Positions 1-11,800 of a stretch of DNA of 64,000 bases are shown here, piece by piece (the first letter of the stretch is position 1; each line of letters opens with the position of its first letter). The position numbers and the translations under genes were made by a program. The stretch spans positions 731,387-795,386 of the forward strand of contig NZ_CAMXCM010000001.1 of NCBI RefSeq assembly GCF_947179015.1, written 5' to 3'. The notes under the pieces were generated by a model that was given only the letters and a program-made list of their open reading frames with translations, searched no databases and was not told the DNA's origin. Source of the stretch: Commensalibacter communis (lineage in GTDB: Bacteria > Pseudomonadota > Alphaproteobacteria > Acetobacterales > Acetobacteraceae).

Positions 1-1
1 T

Positions 2-748
2 GGGATTTTCCCTTTTGCAGGATATTGGTCTAAAGATGCTATCTTAGAAGCTGCTTGGATGTCAGGGAGTACCGTTGGTTATTATGCTTGGATTATGACA
101 GCGATTACTGCATTCTTAACGGCGTTTTATAGCTGGCGTATACTATTTTTGGTATTTCATGGTAAGCCAAGAGATCAAAAAATATATGACCATGCGCACG
201 AATCTTCTTTTGTAATGACTTTGCCTATGTGTGTTTTGGCAACAGGGGCCACAATTGGTGGATTTACTTTAGCGCCATATTATATTGGAAAATACCAATT
301 GGCTTTTTGGAATGATTCTATTTTTAATGCGCCAACAAATCATATTATGACCTTGATGCACCATGCACCTTATCTAATTGCAAAAGCTCCCTTGGCTCTT
401 GGTATATTAGGGATTATTGTTGCGTTTATATGTTATATTGCAGCTCCTAGAATACCTGTTATTATGGCTTCTGGATTAAAGGGAATTTATCAATTCTTAT
501 TAAATGCATGGTATTTTGACAAATTATATGATTTTATTTTTGTTCGCCCATATATTGCGTTATCCAAAATATTGTGGAAAGTGGGAGATCAAGAAATTGT
601 AGAAGGAATGCCTGTTGCTGTTGCACGGATTACAGATCGTTCAGCAAAAGGGATTTCTTGGATACAAAATGGATCTTTTGCTTTTTATGCGTTTACCATG
701 GCAATTGGGTTGGTGGTGGTTCTTGCCACTTTCCTGATCTATCATTGA
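2..748 (+). CDS. nuoL: NADH-quinone oxidoreductase subunit L, C-terminal part
   Basis: Antiporter-like membrane subunit of proton-pumping complex I. The reading frame is open from base 2, so the gene is cut by the window edge and only about the last 248 residues are present. The first visible residues (GIFPFAGYWSKDAI) match the conserved NuoL loop around the lysine of a late transmembrane helix. The end has the NuoL-specific signature WYFDKLYDFIFVRP followed by the amphipathic C-terminal part and a last membrane helix. Several hydrophobic segments are visible. The next gene, nuoN, starts 24 bases after the stop, where nuoM would normally lie. Confidence 0.95.
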   Translation, partial: GIFPFAGYWSKDAILEAAWMSGSTVGYYAWIMTAITAFLTAFYSWRILFLVFHGKPRDQKIYDHAHESSFVMTLPMCVLATGATIGGFTLAPYYIGKYQLAFWNDSIFNAPTNHIMTLMHHAPYLIAKAPLALGILGIIVAFICYIAAPRIPVIMASGLKGIYQFLLNAWYFDKLYDFIFVRPYIALSKILWKVGDQEIVEGMPVAVARITDRSAKGISWIQNGSFAFYAFTMAIGLVVVLATFLIYH

Positions 749-772
749 TTTTAGAAAGTCAGGATTAATCCG

Positions 773-2197
773 ATGAATTGGACACTTGCTATTCCAGAGA
801 TTGCTTTATCAATCAGTGGTCTTATTATTCTCTTATGGGGCGCGATTCAAAAGAAAGGTAATGCTTTCTTTCCTTGCGCAATCCTTTCTATTGCTGCCTT
901 CGTTGCAGTGGGTTTTTTAACGCTTACGGTTTCAAATGGCGTGGGTTATAATGGATTATTCATCAACGATGAATTTTCACGTTATATGAAGATTTTGATT
1001 ATTATTGCTGGATTTTTAAGTATTATTTTATCTATTGATTTTAATGGGAAGAATGATACGAATTGTTTTGAATATATTGCATTAATTGTATTTTCAACGG
1101 TTGGTGCAATGGTGATGGTGTCATCAAATGATTTGATGACCTTGTATATGGGGCTAGAGTTATCATCTTTAGCTCTATACATTCTATGTGCAATTGATCG
1201 TAAAAATGTATTCTCGGCAGAATCTGGGGTTAAGTATTTTGTACTAGGTTCCGTTGCTTCTGGTATTCTTTTATATGGAATTTCCATGATCTATGGATTT
1301 TCTGGCGGAATGGGTTATTCAACTATTCATCAAATCATTGCTTCAAATCATGCTTTATCAGCAGGTTTTGCTGTTGGTTTAGTGTTTGTTTTGGTTGGTT
1401 TATGCTTCAAGATCTCTGCGGTACCATTTCATATGTGGACACCTGATGTGTATCAAGGCGCACCAACACCAGTGACGACATTCTTATCAACCGCACCTAA
1501 ATTTGCAGCTTTCGCGTTATTTTTACGCTTAATGATTGGACCCTTTGGTCATTTGTCACCACAATGGCAGTTATTAATCGAAGTGATCGCTATTTTATCA
1601 ATTATTATTGGTAGTGTTGGGGCAATTGCTCAGACAAATATTAAACGAATGATGGCATATTCTTCTATTTCACATATGGGATTTGCCTTGGTTGGTTTGG
1701 CAGCAGCAACGCCTGATGGTGTAATGGGGACATTAATTTATTTAACAACTTATTTGTTTATGAACGTCGGCACTTTTGCTGTGATTGCTGCGATGTCTAG
1801 AAAAGGACATGTTGTTGAAAATATCAATGATCTTGCCGGATTGGGAAAAACAGATCCTGGAATTGCAACAGCGATGGCCATCTTTATGTTTAGTATGGCT
1901 GGTGTGCCGCCTTTGGCTGGGTTTTTTGGTAAGTTCTTAGTGTTCAAAGCTGCCCTTGGTGCTGATCTATATAGTTTGACGATTATTGGTCTTTTGGCCA
2001 GTGCTGTTGGTGCATTTTTCTATCTGCGTATTGTAAAGATTATGTTCTTTGATAAGGCTGTAGAGGCATTAGATCAACGATCTTTATCTTTATCATTCGT
2101 TACATTTAGTATGGGAACATTAACGCTCGTATTTATGCTCTTTTTATCTCCAATGATACAAATGGGGCAAATCGCAGCACAATCTTTATTTCATTAA
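773..2197 (+). CDS. nuoN: NADH-quinone oxidoreductase subunit N
   Basis: Antiporter-like proton-pumping subunit of complex I, 474 residues, a normal length for the family. It is an almost continuous series of hydrophobic helices. Family motifs are visible: MGLELSSLALYIL with the conserved glutamate, KISAVPFHMWTPDVYQGAPTP around residues 212-230, and AYSSISHMGF near residue 300. It ends the nuo operon and is followed after 14 bases by birA, the usual alphaproteobacterial order. The ATG start sits 24 bases after nuoL. Confidence 0.96.
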   Translation: MNWTLAIPEIALSISGLIILLWGAIQKKGNAFFPCAILSIAAFVAVGFLTLTVSNGVGYNGLFINDEFSRYMKILIIIAGFLSIILSIDFNGKNDTNCFEYIALIVFSTVGAMVMVSSNDLMTLYMGLELSSLALYILCAIDRKNVFSAESGVKYFVLGSVASGILLYGISMIYGFSGGMGYSTIHQIIASNHALSAGFAVGLVFVLVGLCFKISAVPFHMWTPDVYQGAPTPVTTFLSTAPKFAAFALFLRLMIGPFGHLSPQWQLLIEVIAILSIIIGSVGAIAQTNIKRMMAYSSISHMGFALVGLAAATPDGVMGTLIYLTTYLFMNVGTFAVIAAMSRKGHVVENINDLAGLGKTDPGIATAMAIFMFSMAGVPPLAGFFGKFLVFKAALGADLYSLTIIGLLASAVGAFFYLRIVKIMFFDKAVEALDQRSLSLSFVTFSMGTLTLVFMLFLSPMIQMGQIAAQSLFH

Positions 2198-2211
2198 TGA
2201 TGTAGGTTAAG

Positions 2212-2973
2212 GTGGATAATAAAATTACCTGGCAGGTAGAGCATTATCCAACCTTGCCATCGACGAATGATTATTGTATTGAACAAGCCAGATTAAAAGA
2301 GAAAATTAATCTGGCTGTTTTGACAGATTCCCAGACTGCTCCACGAGGAAGTCGCGGGCGTGAATGGGTTGAGCCGACTGGGAATCTGGCATTATCTTTT
2401 TTGTATTGGCCGTCGTTTTCTGTAGAAAAGATAGGTTGGGTGCCTTTTATTTCCTCGTTGGCACTATTTGATGCTGTAACTGAGCTTTGTGGTACCTATT
2501 CAGATTTATATATCAAGTGGCCAAATGATTTACTTTTTCAAAACAAAAAAATCGCTGGTATTCTTATTGAAAGTCATGTCGAATATCCAAATGTATTAGA
2601 ATGGTTTGTTATCGGAATTGGATTAAATATTTGTTCAGCACCGATGGTTGAAGGGCGAGAACTTGGTTGCTTGAGAGATTTTGTCAGTGACGAACTGCCC
2701 AGTCCATTGCTTATTGCTGACAAGATAAGGCAATATTTATCTTATTGGATATCGCGTTTGGATCAAGGTCAAGAACAATTTATTCGTGAATCTTGGTTAC
2801 AAAAAGGGTTGCCTTTGGGTAGATCTTTAACAGTGACAAGTGGCAATGAAAAATATATTGGTATATATAAGGGAATAGATGAAAAAGGGTTTTTGTTATT
2901 ACAAACAGAAACAAGTTTAAAACATTTATCAGCAGGTGAATTGTTTTGTTTGTATGAAAGTAGGAATGAATAG
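2212..2973 (+). CDS. birA: Biotin--[acetyl-CoA-carboxylase] ligase
   Basis: Attaches biotin to the carrier protein of biotin-dependent carboxylases through biotinyl-AMP. The 253 residues hold the catalytic core only: STNDYC near the N-terminus, the biotin/ATP loop as [16 protein letters not shown], and KIAGILIES followed by GIGLNI. There is no N-terminal helix-turn-helix, so it is a class I ligase that should not act as a repressor. The start is GTG at 2212, preceded by AGGTTAAG. It lies between nuoN and coaX in a tight co-directional series. Confidence 0.95.
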   Translation: MDNKITWQVEHYPTLPSTNDYCIEQARLKEKINLAVLTDSQTAPRGSRGREWVEPTGNLALSFLYWPSFSVEKIGWVPFISSLALFDAVTELCGTYSDLYIKWPNDLLFQNKKIAGILIESHVEYPNVLEWFVIGIGLNICSAPMVEGRELGCLRDFVSDELPSPLLIADKIRQYLSYWISRLDQGQEQFIRESWLQKGLPLGRSLTVTSGNEKYIGIYKGIDEKGFLLLQTETSLKHLSAGELFCLYESRNE

Positions 2974-2975
2974 AC

Positions 2976-3770
2976 GTGCTTTTAGTAATTGATGTTGGAA
3001 ATACGAATATTGTATTTGCCGTTCATGATGGTCAGGATTGGTTGGGAACGTGGCGTGTCGCAACGACAGCTAATCGAACCTCTGATGAATATGCTGCAAC
3101 TTTACTTGTATTAATGGAAAAACAAAATATTCCTGTTCATAAGATTACGCGTGCTATCATTGGGACTGTTGTTCCACCTGTTTTGTATCAACTGTTGACA
3201 CTATGTCGTAAATGGTTTTTTGTTGATCCGATTGTTGCTTCGGCAGGCTTGGATTGGGGATTTGAGATTCAAACGGATAATCCACAAGAAGTGGGTGTTG
3301 ATCGTTTGTTAAATGGATTAGCAGCACATCAGTTATATGGTGGTCCGTTGGTTGTGGTGGATCTGGGAACAGCCACAACGTTTGATATTGTTGATAAAGA
3401 CGGAAATTATTGTGGCGGGGTTATTTCGCCAGGACTAACCCTGTCATTAGAAGCACTTCATAGTGCGGCAGCAAGATTGCCAAGAATTGGTTTTGGAAGA
3501 CCTCAATCTGTGATAGGAAAAGAAACAATTGGGGCGATGAAGTCAGGTATTTATTGGGGATATATCGGGCTTATTGAAGGTATTATTGAACGAATTAGAA
3601 AAGAATATTCTGTCTCAGAGATGACTGTTGTTGGGACAGGGGGTTTGGCACGGTTATTGGCCGAAGGAACCCCTATATTTAAAGAAATTAATGCAGAGTT
3701 AACTCTGGAAGGACTTAGGATCCTTGCAAATCGAAATTCATCAGGAAACAAAAAGATTAATAAAATATAA
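2976..3770 (+). CDS. coaX: Type III pantothenate kinase
   Basis: First step of coenzyme A synthesis: phosphorylates pantothenate. The 264 residues show the ASKHA-fold signatures of CoaX: IDVGNTN at the N-terminus (phosphate 1 loop), GVDRLLN near residue 108, [12 protein letters not shown] (phosphate 2) and GGVISPG. The start is GTG at 2976, two bases after the birA stop, so the two are probably translationally coupled. It pairs functionally with panB at 15.1 kb, which makes the pantoate half of its substrate. Confidence 0.95.
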   Translation: MLLVIDVGNTNIVFAVHDGQDWLGTWRVATTANRTSDEYAATLLVLMEKQNIPVHKITRAIIGTVVPPVLYQLLTLCRKWFFVDPIVASAGLDWGFEIQTDNPQEVGVDRLLNGLAAHQLYGGPLVVVDLGTATTFDIVDKDGNYCGGVISPGLTLSLEALHSAAARLPRIGFGRPQSVIGKETIGAMKSGIYWGYIGLIEGIIERIRKEYSVSEMTVVGTGGLARLLAEGTPIFKEINAELTLEGLRILANRNSSGNKKINKI

Positions 3771-3785
3771 AAGAAAAGGACGAAT

Positions 3786-5432
3786 ATGAATGAACAAATG
3801 AACGATTTTGCCTTTCTTCCACTTGGGGGAACGGGTGAGATCGGTATGAATTTTAATCTATATCGGTTAAATGGAAAATGGTTGGCAATTGATTGTGGAA
3901 TTGGCTTTAGTGGCAATGATATGCCAGAGGCTGATATTTTGGTTCCAGATCCAGAATTTATTGCTCGTCATAAGGAAGATCTACTAGCCTTAGTCATTAC
4001 GCATGCACATGAAGATCATATTGGTGCGGTAACCTATTTGTGGCAAGATTTAGAATGTCCTGTTTATGCCACGAAATTTGCGGCTTCGATTTTAAGACGT
4101 AAATTGCGTGAAGCAGGAATGTTGGAAGACGTCACTATTCATCTTATCAATATGAGTGATCGTTTCAATATTGGCGAATTTGATCTGGAATTTATCCCTG
4201 TGACGCACTCTATTCCAGAAGCACAGAGTGTATTTATTCGCACCCCATATGGAAATGTGTTACATACTGGGGATTGGAAACTTGATCCAGAGCCTGTGAT
4301 TGGGAATATAACTAATTTAGAAAAATTTGCAGAATTGGGTCGTGAGGGCGTGTTGGCAATGGTATGTGATAGTACCAATGTTATTGTAAAACGCGCACCT
4401 GAATCCGAAATGCAAGTTCGTCGTAGTTTAGTTGAGTTGATTGCCAGTATCAAAGGCCGTGTTGCGGTAACTTGTTTTGCAAGTAATGTGTCACGTGTAG
4501 AGAGTATTGCTTATGCTGCAAAACAGGCCAATCGTCCTGTTGTAATTATTGGTCGTTCTTTGAAAAACCTTGAAATCGCAGCCAGAGAAAATGGATATCT
4601 AGCTGATATTCCTCCCTTTTTCACTGAACAAAATATGAACGATGTTGATTTGGATCACGTTGTTTTCATTGTAACAGGCAGTCAGGGTGAAGAACGTTCC
4701 GCGTTGACCCGTATTTCTTTGGATGTGCATCAACATATTTCCTTTGGTAATGGCGATACGGTGATTTACAGTAGCCGTACTATCCCAGGAAACGAGTTAG
4801 CGATTATGCGTGTTCAGGATAATTTAGCCCGACGCGGTGCCAGAGTGATCACCTCAAGAGATCATTTCGTTCATGCTTCTGGGCATGCATGTTATGAAGA
4901 GGTGTGCGAGCTTTATAAATTAGTTCAACCAACTTACGGCATTCCTGTGCATGGTGAATGGATTCATTTGAACGCACAAGCCAATGTTGCCAAAGAATAT
5001 AATGCAGAACCTATTTTACTTGAAGACGGTGATATTTTACGCCTTGGTCCAGGAAAACCACAAATTGTTGCTGGGGTACCTTGTGGACGGTTAGTGATTG
5101 ATGGTAATCGATTATTATCTGTGGACGGAGACGTATTATCGGCACGCCGTCGTATGTTATATAATGGTGTTGTTGTTGCCAGTTTTGCAGTAAATATGAA
5201 TGGGGATTTGTTAAGCGATCCAAATATCAGTGCACCTGGGTTGTTTGATCAACATGACGAAGAATTTGATGATGTGATTGATGAATTCGGAGAATTATTA
5301 GAACGTCTTCCTCACAAGGTACGTTTGAATGATGAAGAATTGGTGGATAATGCTAAGATGATACTACGTCGTATTCTTGGACGCAGGCTCAAAAAGAAAC
5401 CAATGGTTGATATTCATTTATTACGTCTTTAA
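3786..5432 (+). CDS. rnj: Ribonuclease J
   Basis: Metallo-beta-lactamase-fold RNase with 5'-3' exo- and endonuclease activity in mRNA decay and rRNA processing, 548 residues. The zinc-binding motif THAHEDHIGA is near residue 75, HTGDWK near 163 and VCDSTN near 193 carry further ligands, and the beta-CASP region follows with VTGSQGE and HVHASGHA-type histidines. The C-terminal domain is present. It follows coaX by 15 bases and is the last gene before a terminator hairpin at 5444-5470. Confidence 0.94.
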   Translation: MNEQMNDFAFLPLGGTGEIGMNFNLYRLNGKWLAIDCGIGFSGNDMPEADILVPDPEFIARHKEDLLALVITHAHEDHIGAVTYLWQDLECPVYATKFAASILRRKLREAGMLEDVTIHLINMSDRFNIGEFDLEFIPVTHSIPEAQSVFIRTPYGNVLHTGDWKLDPEPVIGNITNLEKFAELGREGVLAMVCDSTNVIVKRAPESEMQVRRSLVELIASIKGRVAVTCFASNVSRVESIAYAAKQANRPVVIIGRSLKNLEIAARENGYLADIPPFFTEQNMNDVDLDHVVFIVTGSQGEERSALTRISLDVHQHISFGNGDTVIYSSRTIPGNELAIMRVQDNLARRGARVITSRDHFVHASGHACYEEVCELYKLVQPTYGIPVHGEWIHLNAQANVAKEYNAEPILLEDGDILRLGPGKPQIVAGVPCGRLVIDGNRLLSVDGDVLSARRRMLYNGVVVASFAVNMNGDLLSDPNISAPGLFDQHDEEFDDVIDEFGELLERLPHKVRLNDEELVDNAKMILRRILGRRLKKKPMVDIHLLRL

Positions 5433-5443
5433 TTTTAGTAAAG

Positions 5444-5470
5444 AATCTCATTATAATGATGAGATTTTTT
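5444..5470 (+). terminator. Rho-independent terminator after RNase J
   Basis: Perfect 8-bp stem AATCTCAT / ATGAGATT with the 7-nt loop TATAATG, followed directly by a run of T. It starts 12 bases after the RNase J stop and separates the nuo-birA-coaX-rnj transcript from proS. Confidence 0.75.
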
Positions 5471-5517
5471 ATTTTCGGATTCATCCTTCATAGGCCTATT
5501 TTAGGATTTATTAGTTT

Positions 5518-6840
5518 ATGCGTTTATCTTCAAGTTTTCTTCCAACATTAAAAGAAGTTCCAGCTGAGGCACAAATTGTCTCACATCGTTTTATGCTTCG
5601 AACAGGAATGGTTCGTCAAATGTCTTCTGGTATTTATGCATGGCTGCCTGCTGGCTTACGTGTATTAAATAAAATTGCTGACATCGTTCGTGAAGAACAA
5701 GAAGCAATTAATGCCCAAGAAGTATTAATGCCAACTTTGCAATCAGCTGATCTTTGGAAACGCTCTGGACGTTATGATGCATATGGGCCAGAAATGTTGC
5801 GTATTGTCGATCGTCATAAACGTGATTTATTATACGGACCGACAAATGAAGAAATGATCACGGATATCTTTGATCAGTTTGTCACGTCTTATAAAGGATT
5901 GCCTGCTTTATTATATCAAATCCAGTGGAAATTCAGAGACGAAATTCGTCCTCGTTTTGGAGTGATGCGTGGACGTGAATTTTACATGAAAGATGGCTAC
6001 AGTTTTGATGTCGATTACGACAGTGCGGTCGTAACCTATCATAAAATGATGTTGGCCTACTTGCGGACTTTTCAACGTATTGGGGTGAAAGCCATTCCAA
6101 TGTTGGCGGATACTGGCCCGATTGGTGGCGATTTAAGCCATGAATTTATCATTTTAGCTCCTACAGGGGAAAGTGGCATTTTCTTCGATTCTGCGTTTGC
6201 AGATCAAAATTGGCTAGAAATGCCAGTAGATATTGCAGATAAAGATTCTTTGGCTTCTTTTTTCAAACGGATGACCAGTTTTTACGCTGCAACAGATGAA
6301 AAGCATGATGAAGTCGAATGGGATAAAGTGCCAGTAGAGAGAAAATGTGAAGGGCGTGGGATTGAAGTTGGTCAAATTTTCTACTTTGGCACAAAATATA
6401 CGGAATCAATGGACGTTTCTGTAACAGGTTCAGATAGCAAGAAAATTTATCCTCATATGGGCTCTTATGGAATTGGCGTTTCACGTTTAGTCGCAGCGAT
6501 TATCGAATCGTCTCATGACGAAAACGGGATTATTTGGCCAGATGCTGTTGCACCGTTCAAAGCTGTCATTATTAATCTTGGGATGAAAGATCAGGCCTGT
6601 AAAGATGTTTGTGAGTCTTTATATAAAACTGATCCAGAAAATTTCCTATACGATGATCGTGATGAACGGGCTGGTGCAAAATTTGCTGATGCTGATTTAA
6701 TGGGACATCCTTGGCAAATTATTGTTGGTCCACGTGGGGTTGCACAAAATATTGTCGAGATTAAACGCAGAAAAACAGGAATGCGGGCTGAGGTTCCTGT
6801 TGATCAGATTATAGAATATATGGCCTCTCATCAGGATTAG
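5518..6840 (+). CDS. proS: Prolyl-tRNA synthetase, short alphaproteobacterial type
   Basis: Class II synthetase charging tRNA-Pro, 440 residues. Class II motif 2 is seen as [21 protein letters not shown] (about residues 140-160) and motif 3 as [11 protein letters not shown] near the C-terminal third. The editing insertion of long bacterial ProRS (about 180 residues between motifs 2 and 3) is missing, as is normal for alphaproteobacteria and mitochondria. The anticodon-binding domain follows, including the [15 protein letters not shown] segment. It starts with ATG after the terminator and is followed by lolC after 5 bases. Confidence 0.96.
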   Translation: MRLSSSFLPTLKEVPAEAQIVSHRFMLRTGMVRQMSSGIYAWLPAGLRVLNKIADIVREEQEAINAQEVLMPTLQSADLWKRSGRYDAYGPEMLRIVDRHKRDLLYGPTNEEMITDIFDQFVTSYKGLPALLYQIQWKFRDEIRPRFGVMRGREFYMKDGYSFDVDYDSAVVTYHKMMLAYLRTFQRIGVKAIPMLADTGPIGGDLSHEFIILAPTGESGIFFDSAFADQNWLEMPVDIADKDSLASFFKRMTSFYAATDEKHDEVEWDKVPVERKCEGRGIEVGQIFYFGTKYTESMDVSVTGSDSKKIYPHMGSYGIGVSRLVAAIIESSHDENGIIWPDAVAPFKAVIINLGMKDQACKDVCESLYKTDPENFLYDDRDERAGAKFADADLMGHPWQIIVGPRGVAQNIVEIKRRKTGMRAEVPVDQIIEYMASHQD

Positions 6841-6845
6841 TAGAT

Positions 6846-8108
6846 ATGTTTGGCTCTTTTGAAAGAATGGTTGCAAAACGTTATTTACGAGCACGTAAAG
6901 GCGAGCGTTTTGTTTCAGTTATTGCGATTTTTTCCTTAATTGGAATAGCTTTGGGAGTAGGAACCTTAATTGTCGTTATGGCCGTGATGAATGGCTTTAA
7001 AGATGATTTATTGGGCCGTATTCTTGGGTTGAACGGGGATCTGAGTGTTTATGGACAAGTGTCTTATAATGGCCCTCAACCCATTACCGATTATGATCGC
7101 TTGGCTTTGCGTATGGAAAAAATGCCTGGTGTAAAAACCGCCATTCCTTTCACTGAGGGTCAGGTTTTATTAAGTGCTGGGAACTATAATTCTGGTGGCA
7201 TGGTAAGGGGGATGAGTGCCGAAGGGTTAAAAAAGCTAACGGTTGTCAGCAAAAGCTTAACCTCTGATGCGTTTGAGCGGTTTAAAGGTGATGACGCTAT
7301 TGTCATTGGTAAGACATTAGCGGATCGCGCGGGTCTTGGGATTGGTTCCAAAGTCACTTTAATCTCACCGCAAGGGCCAGCAACCGTGATGGGAAATATT
7401 CCTCGAATTAAAGCCTATACAGTTGTTGGTATTTTTGATTCAGGCATGCATGAATATAATTCCAGCTATGTCTTTTTACCAATCTCAGCAGCACAAAAAT
7501 TCTTTCAAATCAAAAATGGCGTTACTGGAATACAAATTTCCACGACTGATCCAGCCAAGGTTCAAAAAACGACTCAATCTTTGATGTCAGAATTTCGTGA
7601 TGAAAATTTGCGTTTCTTAGATTGGACACAAAGTAATAACGCCTTTTTTGGTGCGGTTCAAGTTGAGCAAAACGTGATGTTTTTAATATTAACACTCATT
7701 ATTTTGGTTGCTGCATTTAACGTCATTTCGTCATTGATTATGATGGTCAAAGATAAAACTAGAGATATCGCCATTCTAAGAACGATGGGTGCTTCGCGTG
7801 GTGCCATTATGCGGATATTTTTAATGTGTGGTGCTTCTGTTGGGGTAACAGGAACTATTGCAGGAACCGCTATTGGGATTTTATTTTGTCAAAACATTGA
7901 GCATATCCGTCAAGGATTGCAAAAATTGACTGGCACGAATTTATTTAATCCTGAAGTATATTATTTAGAGCATTTACCAGCTAAATTGGATTGGGCGGAT
8001 GTGATCCAAATTGTTATCATGGCGTTGGCTTTATCGCTGCTGGCAACTTTATATCCGTCTTGGAAAGCCGCTCGTACCGATCCAGTCGAAGGATTGCGCA
8101 ATGAATAA
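6846..8108 (+). CDS. lolC: Lipoprotein-releasing ABC transporter permease LolC/E type
   Basis: Inner-membrane permease that, with LolD, releases lipoproteins to LolA for transport to the outer membrane. The 420 residues show the FtsX/MacB layout: one N-terminal membrane helix (about residues 23-50), a large periplasmic domain, then three helices near the C-terminus. The conserved segment [16 protein letters not shown] marks the coupling-helix region. There is a single permease gene, so it probably acts as a homodimer (LolF type). Its last 8 bases overlap lolD. Confidence 0.93.
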   Translation: MFGSFERMVAKRYLRARKGERFVSVIAIFSLIGIALGVGTLIVVMAVMNGFKDDLLGRILGLNGDLSVYGQVSYNGPQPITDYDRLALRMEKMPGVKTAIPFTEGQVLLSAGNYNSGGMVRGMSAEGLKKLTVVSKSLTSDAFERFKGDDAIVIGKTLADRAGLGIGSKVTLISPQGPATVMGNIPRIKAYTVVGIFDSGMHEYNSSYVFLPISAAQKFFQIKNGVTGIQISTTDPAKVQKTTQSLMSEFRDENLRFLDWTQSNNAFFGAVQVEQNVMFLILTLIILVAAFNVISSLIMMVKDKTRDIAILRTMGASRGAIMRIFLMCGASVGVTGTIAGTAIGILFCQNIEHIRQGLQKLTGTNLFNPEVYYLEHLPAKLDWADVIQIVIMALALSLLATLYPSWKAARTDPVEGLRNE

Positions 8109-8796
8109 TATCATTCAAGCTGTATTAGAGCTTAAAGATGTTCACGTTTCCTATAAAAGTGGGGACGAGCAATTACAAGTGTTAAAAGGTGCTGATTTTA
8201 CTTTGAACTCAGGTGAAATTGTAGCTTTGGTTGCGCCGTCTGGCACGGGAAAATCGACTTTATTGCACGTGGCAGGGTTATTGGAAAAGCCGACTAAAGG
8301 CGAAATTTTTGTTAATGGGCAAAATACTGCCAAGTTAAGCGAAAAAGACCGCACGGTATTGCGATTACGTTCTATTGGTTTTGTGTATCAGTTTCATCAT
8401 TTATTGCCAGAATTTACAGCTGTTGAGAATGTTATGATGCCTCAGATGATTGATAAAAAGTCAAAATCATTAGCGTCCAAAAAAGCAAAAGAATGGTTGG
8501 AGAAATTCGATCTAGGGCATCGTGTTCACCATCAACCTGGGAAACTCTCAGGCGGTGAAAAACAACGTGTGGCAATCGCCAGAGCCTTAGCAAATTCTCC
8601 TCATATATTATTAGCAGATGAGCCAACAGGCAATTTGGATGAGAAAACTTCGGATCATGTCTTTGGTTTGTTGTTACAAGCGGTGCGACAAGAAGGGCTG
8701 GCTGCTTTGATTGTTACCCATAATAATGACCTTGCCTCTAAAATGGATCGTGTGATGACATTGCATGAAGGAAAGATTGTTCCTTTTACACTCTAG
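8101..8796 (+). CDS. lolD: Lipoprotein-releasing ABC transporter ATP-binding protein
   Basis: Cytoplasmic ATPase of the Lol exporter, 231 residues from the ATG at 8101, which overlaps the end of lolC. The frame is open further upstream, but homology begins here. Walker A is APSGTGKST, the Q-loop [14 protein letters not shown], the ABC signature [15 protein letters not shown] and Walker [13 protein letters not shown], with the H-loop histidine in VTHNN. The gene overlap implies translational coupling to lolC. Confidence 0.95.
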   Translation: MNNIIQAVLELKDVHVSYKSGDEQLQVLKGADFTLNSGEIVALVAPSGTGKSTLLHVAGLLEKPTKGEIFVNGQNTAKLSEKDRTVLRLRSIGFVYQFHHLLPEFTAVENVMMPQMIDKKSKSLASKKAKEWLEKFDLGHRVHHQPGKLSGGEKQRVAIARALANSPHILLADEPTGNLDEKTSDHVFGLLLQAVRQEGLAALIVTHNNDLASKMDRVMTLHEGKIVPFTL

Positions 8797-8815
8797 TTGA
8801 AATTAAGGTATCATA

Positions 8816-11800
8816 ATGGCTTTGGCTCCTTTTATTCACTTACGTAATCACTCAGCATATTCCCTTAGCCAAGGGGCTATTCGAGTGCCGAAAATGGTAG
8901 AGTTGGCAAAGAAAATGAATATGCCAGCGATTGCTATTACCGATACAGGGAATTTATTTGGAGCTTTGGAGTTTTCAAAATATTGCGTTGATGGTGGAAT
9001 TCAGCCTATTATTGGATCACAAATTGGTATTCCTGCCATTGGCGAAAATACAGAATATGCGCGCAGTTGGCCGATTGTTTTATTGGCTCAAAATGAAACA
9101 GGATTACTCAATTTACAATATTTATCTTCTGAAGGATTCTTAAAAGGAGATCCTTCTGATCCTGCGGTTGCTGTTGAGACAATTTGTGAACATTCAGAAG
9201 GGTTGATTTTGCTTAGTGGGGGAACGAGAGGCCCTATTTTCAAACTTCTTTCTGAGGGACAGGAAAAACATGCTTCTGATCTGATTGAGCAATTTGCAAA
9301 GGCTTTTCCAGATCGTTTAGTGATAGAGCTTAATCGTCTTGGTATTGCAGAAGAAAAATCTATCGAGCCAGGAATTATAGGGCTTGCAGATCGTTATGGT
9401 TTACCGTTGGTGGCGACGAATGAATGTTTTTTTCCAACACCAGATTTATACGAAGCGCATGATGCGTTGATCTGTATTGCACAAGGCTGCACGGTGGATA
9501 TGCAAGATCGGTGGAAGGTTACGCCAGAAAACTGGTTTAAACCACCTGAAATGATGGGTGAGCTTTTTGCAGATTTGCCCGAGGCATGTTCAAATACCAT
9601 CGAAATTGCCAAGCGCTGTGCGGTTAAAATTGAAACGCGCAAGCCAATGCTGCCTCAAAGTCGCAAGATCAAAGAAGGAATGACTGCGGATGAAACTTTA
9701 CAGCAAATGGCGCAAGCAGGATTAAATGATCGCTTAACAGCTTATCCCGAACTATCCGAAGATGATCGTAAAATTTATCAAGATCGTTTAGAATATGAAA
9801 TCTCTGTTATTCAAAAAATGGGATTTCCTGGGTATTTCTTAATCGTTGCAGACTTTATCCAATGGGCTAAAGAAAATGATATACCTGTGGGGCCAGGCCG
9901 TGGATCTGGGGCAGGGTCTTTGGTGGCTTGGGCGTTAACCATTACCGATTTGGATCCTTTGCGATTTAATTTATTGTTTGAACGGTTCTTAAATCCTGAA
10001 CGTGTTTCAATGCCCGACTTTGATATTGATTTCTGTCAGGATCGTCGTGATGAAGTGATTGAATATGTACGCCATGCGTACGGATTAAATCAGGTTGCCC
10101 AAATTATCACATTTGGTAAATTACAGGCTCGAGCTGCCGTGCGAGATGTTGGACGGGTGCTTGGATTGCCTTTTGGAATGGTCAATAAGGTTGCTGAATT
10201 AATCCCAAATAACCCTGCTAAACCAACAACGCTGGGTCAAGCAATTGATGGTGAACCACGATTACAAGAAATGCGTGATAGCGATGAAAACATCAGGCGT
10301 TTGATGGAAGTTGCTTTGCAACTTGAAGGGTTATATCGTCACGCAGGTACCCACGCCGCAGGCGTCGTGATTGGTGATCGTCCTTTAGTTGAATTGGTGC
10401 CACTCTATCGAGACCCACGTAGTGATATGTTGGTTACTCAATATAATATGAAATTTGTTGAACAAGTCGGCTTGGTAAAGTTCGATTTTCTAGGATTAAC
10501 AACGCTGACAATTTTGCAGCGTGCTGTGAATATGCTGGAAAAGTTGGGTCAGTATATTGATTTATCATCAATCCCGCTGGATGATAAATTGACGTATGAA
10601 ATGTTAAGTCGTGGTGAATCAGGTGGCGTGTTCCAGTTCGAAGGCGCGGGCATGCGCGACGTATTGCGTCAAATGCAGCCGACACGAATTGAGGACTTAA
10701 TTGCGGCAGTGGCGTTGTATCGTCCTGGGCCAATGGCCAATATTCCAGATTATTGTCGCAGAAAACATGGGGAAGCGTGGGAGCCACCACACGAGCAAAT
10801 TCGTGATATTCTTGAAGAAACCTATGGCATCATGGTTTATCAAGAGCAAGTCATGCAGATTGCTCAAAAAATGGCAAAATATAGTCTTGGTGGCGCTGAT
10901 TTATTGCGTCGTGCAATGGGTAAGAAAATCCGTGCAGAAATGGATCAGCAACGTGAGATTTTTACCAAGGGTGCCATTCAAAATGGTGTCGATGAGAAGA
11001 AAGCGATTGAAGTTTTTGATCTGATGGCGCGTTTTGCCGATTATGGCTTTAATAAATCCCATGCTGCAGCCTATGCGTTAGTATCCTATCAAACAGCATG
11101 GATGAAAGCCAATTATCCTGTAGCTTTTTTTGCCGCTTGTATGTCGTTAGCCATTGAAAAAACGGATAAGTTGGCAGTGTTAAGGCAAGAAGCTAAACGA
11201 ATTAATATTTCAGTTTTACCGCCCGATATTAATAAATCAGGTGCCGATTTTGAGATTGAAAAGCAAGAGGATGGAACCTATGCTATTCGTTATGCTCTGG
11301 CAGCGATCAAACGGGCAGGTTTCTCTGCGATGCAAGCGATTGCTGAGGCTAGAGGAAAGCTACCTTTCAAAGATTTGGTTGATTTTGCTGAACGCATTGA
11401 TTGTCAGAACCTTAATAAAGGGCAGTTGGAGAATTTAGCCAAAGCAGGGGCGTTTGATTCCATTGAGCCTAATCGCCATAAGGTGTTTGCATCTGCTGAA
11501 GTCATTTTACGCAGGGCGCATGCTCGTAAAGATGAGAAAGCCAGTGGTCAAATAGGCCTATTTCAGATGGGAGATGTCAAGACGGTTGAACCGCTAAAAT
11601 TACCAACGGTATTTGAGTGGCCAGAAATTGAGCGTCTGACGATGGAAGCTGAAGCCATTGGATACCATATGACGGCACATCCGTTAGATTCATTTAGAGC
11701 ATTATTGCAAAAGATGGCTATTCAACCGATGACTAATTTGGAACATCTTGCTCGTTCTGGCAATACACGTATTCGATTGGCAGGTTGTATATTGAATATG

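Noticed and set aside
3551-3916. 121-codon minus-strand frame across coaX and RNase J
   Set aside because: Overlaps two certain genes on the other strand, no start signal.
8011-8100. Upstream extension of lolD
   Set aside because: The extra 30 codons overlap the lolC coding end and are not part of LolD homology; ATG 8101 fits the overlap.
10434-10790. 118-codon minus-strand frame inside dnaE
   Set aside because: Antisense of a strongly conserved dnaE region; no ribosome binding site or homology; shadow of codon bias.
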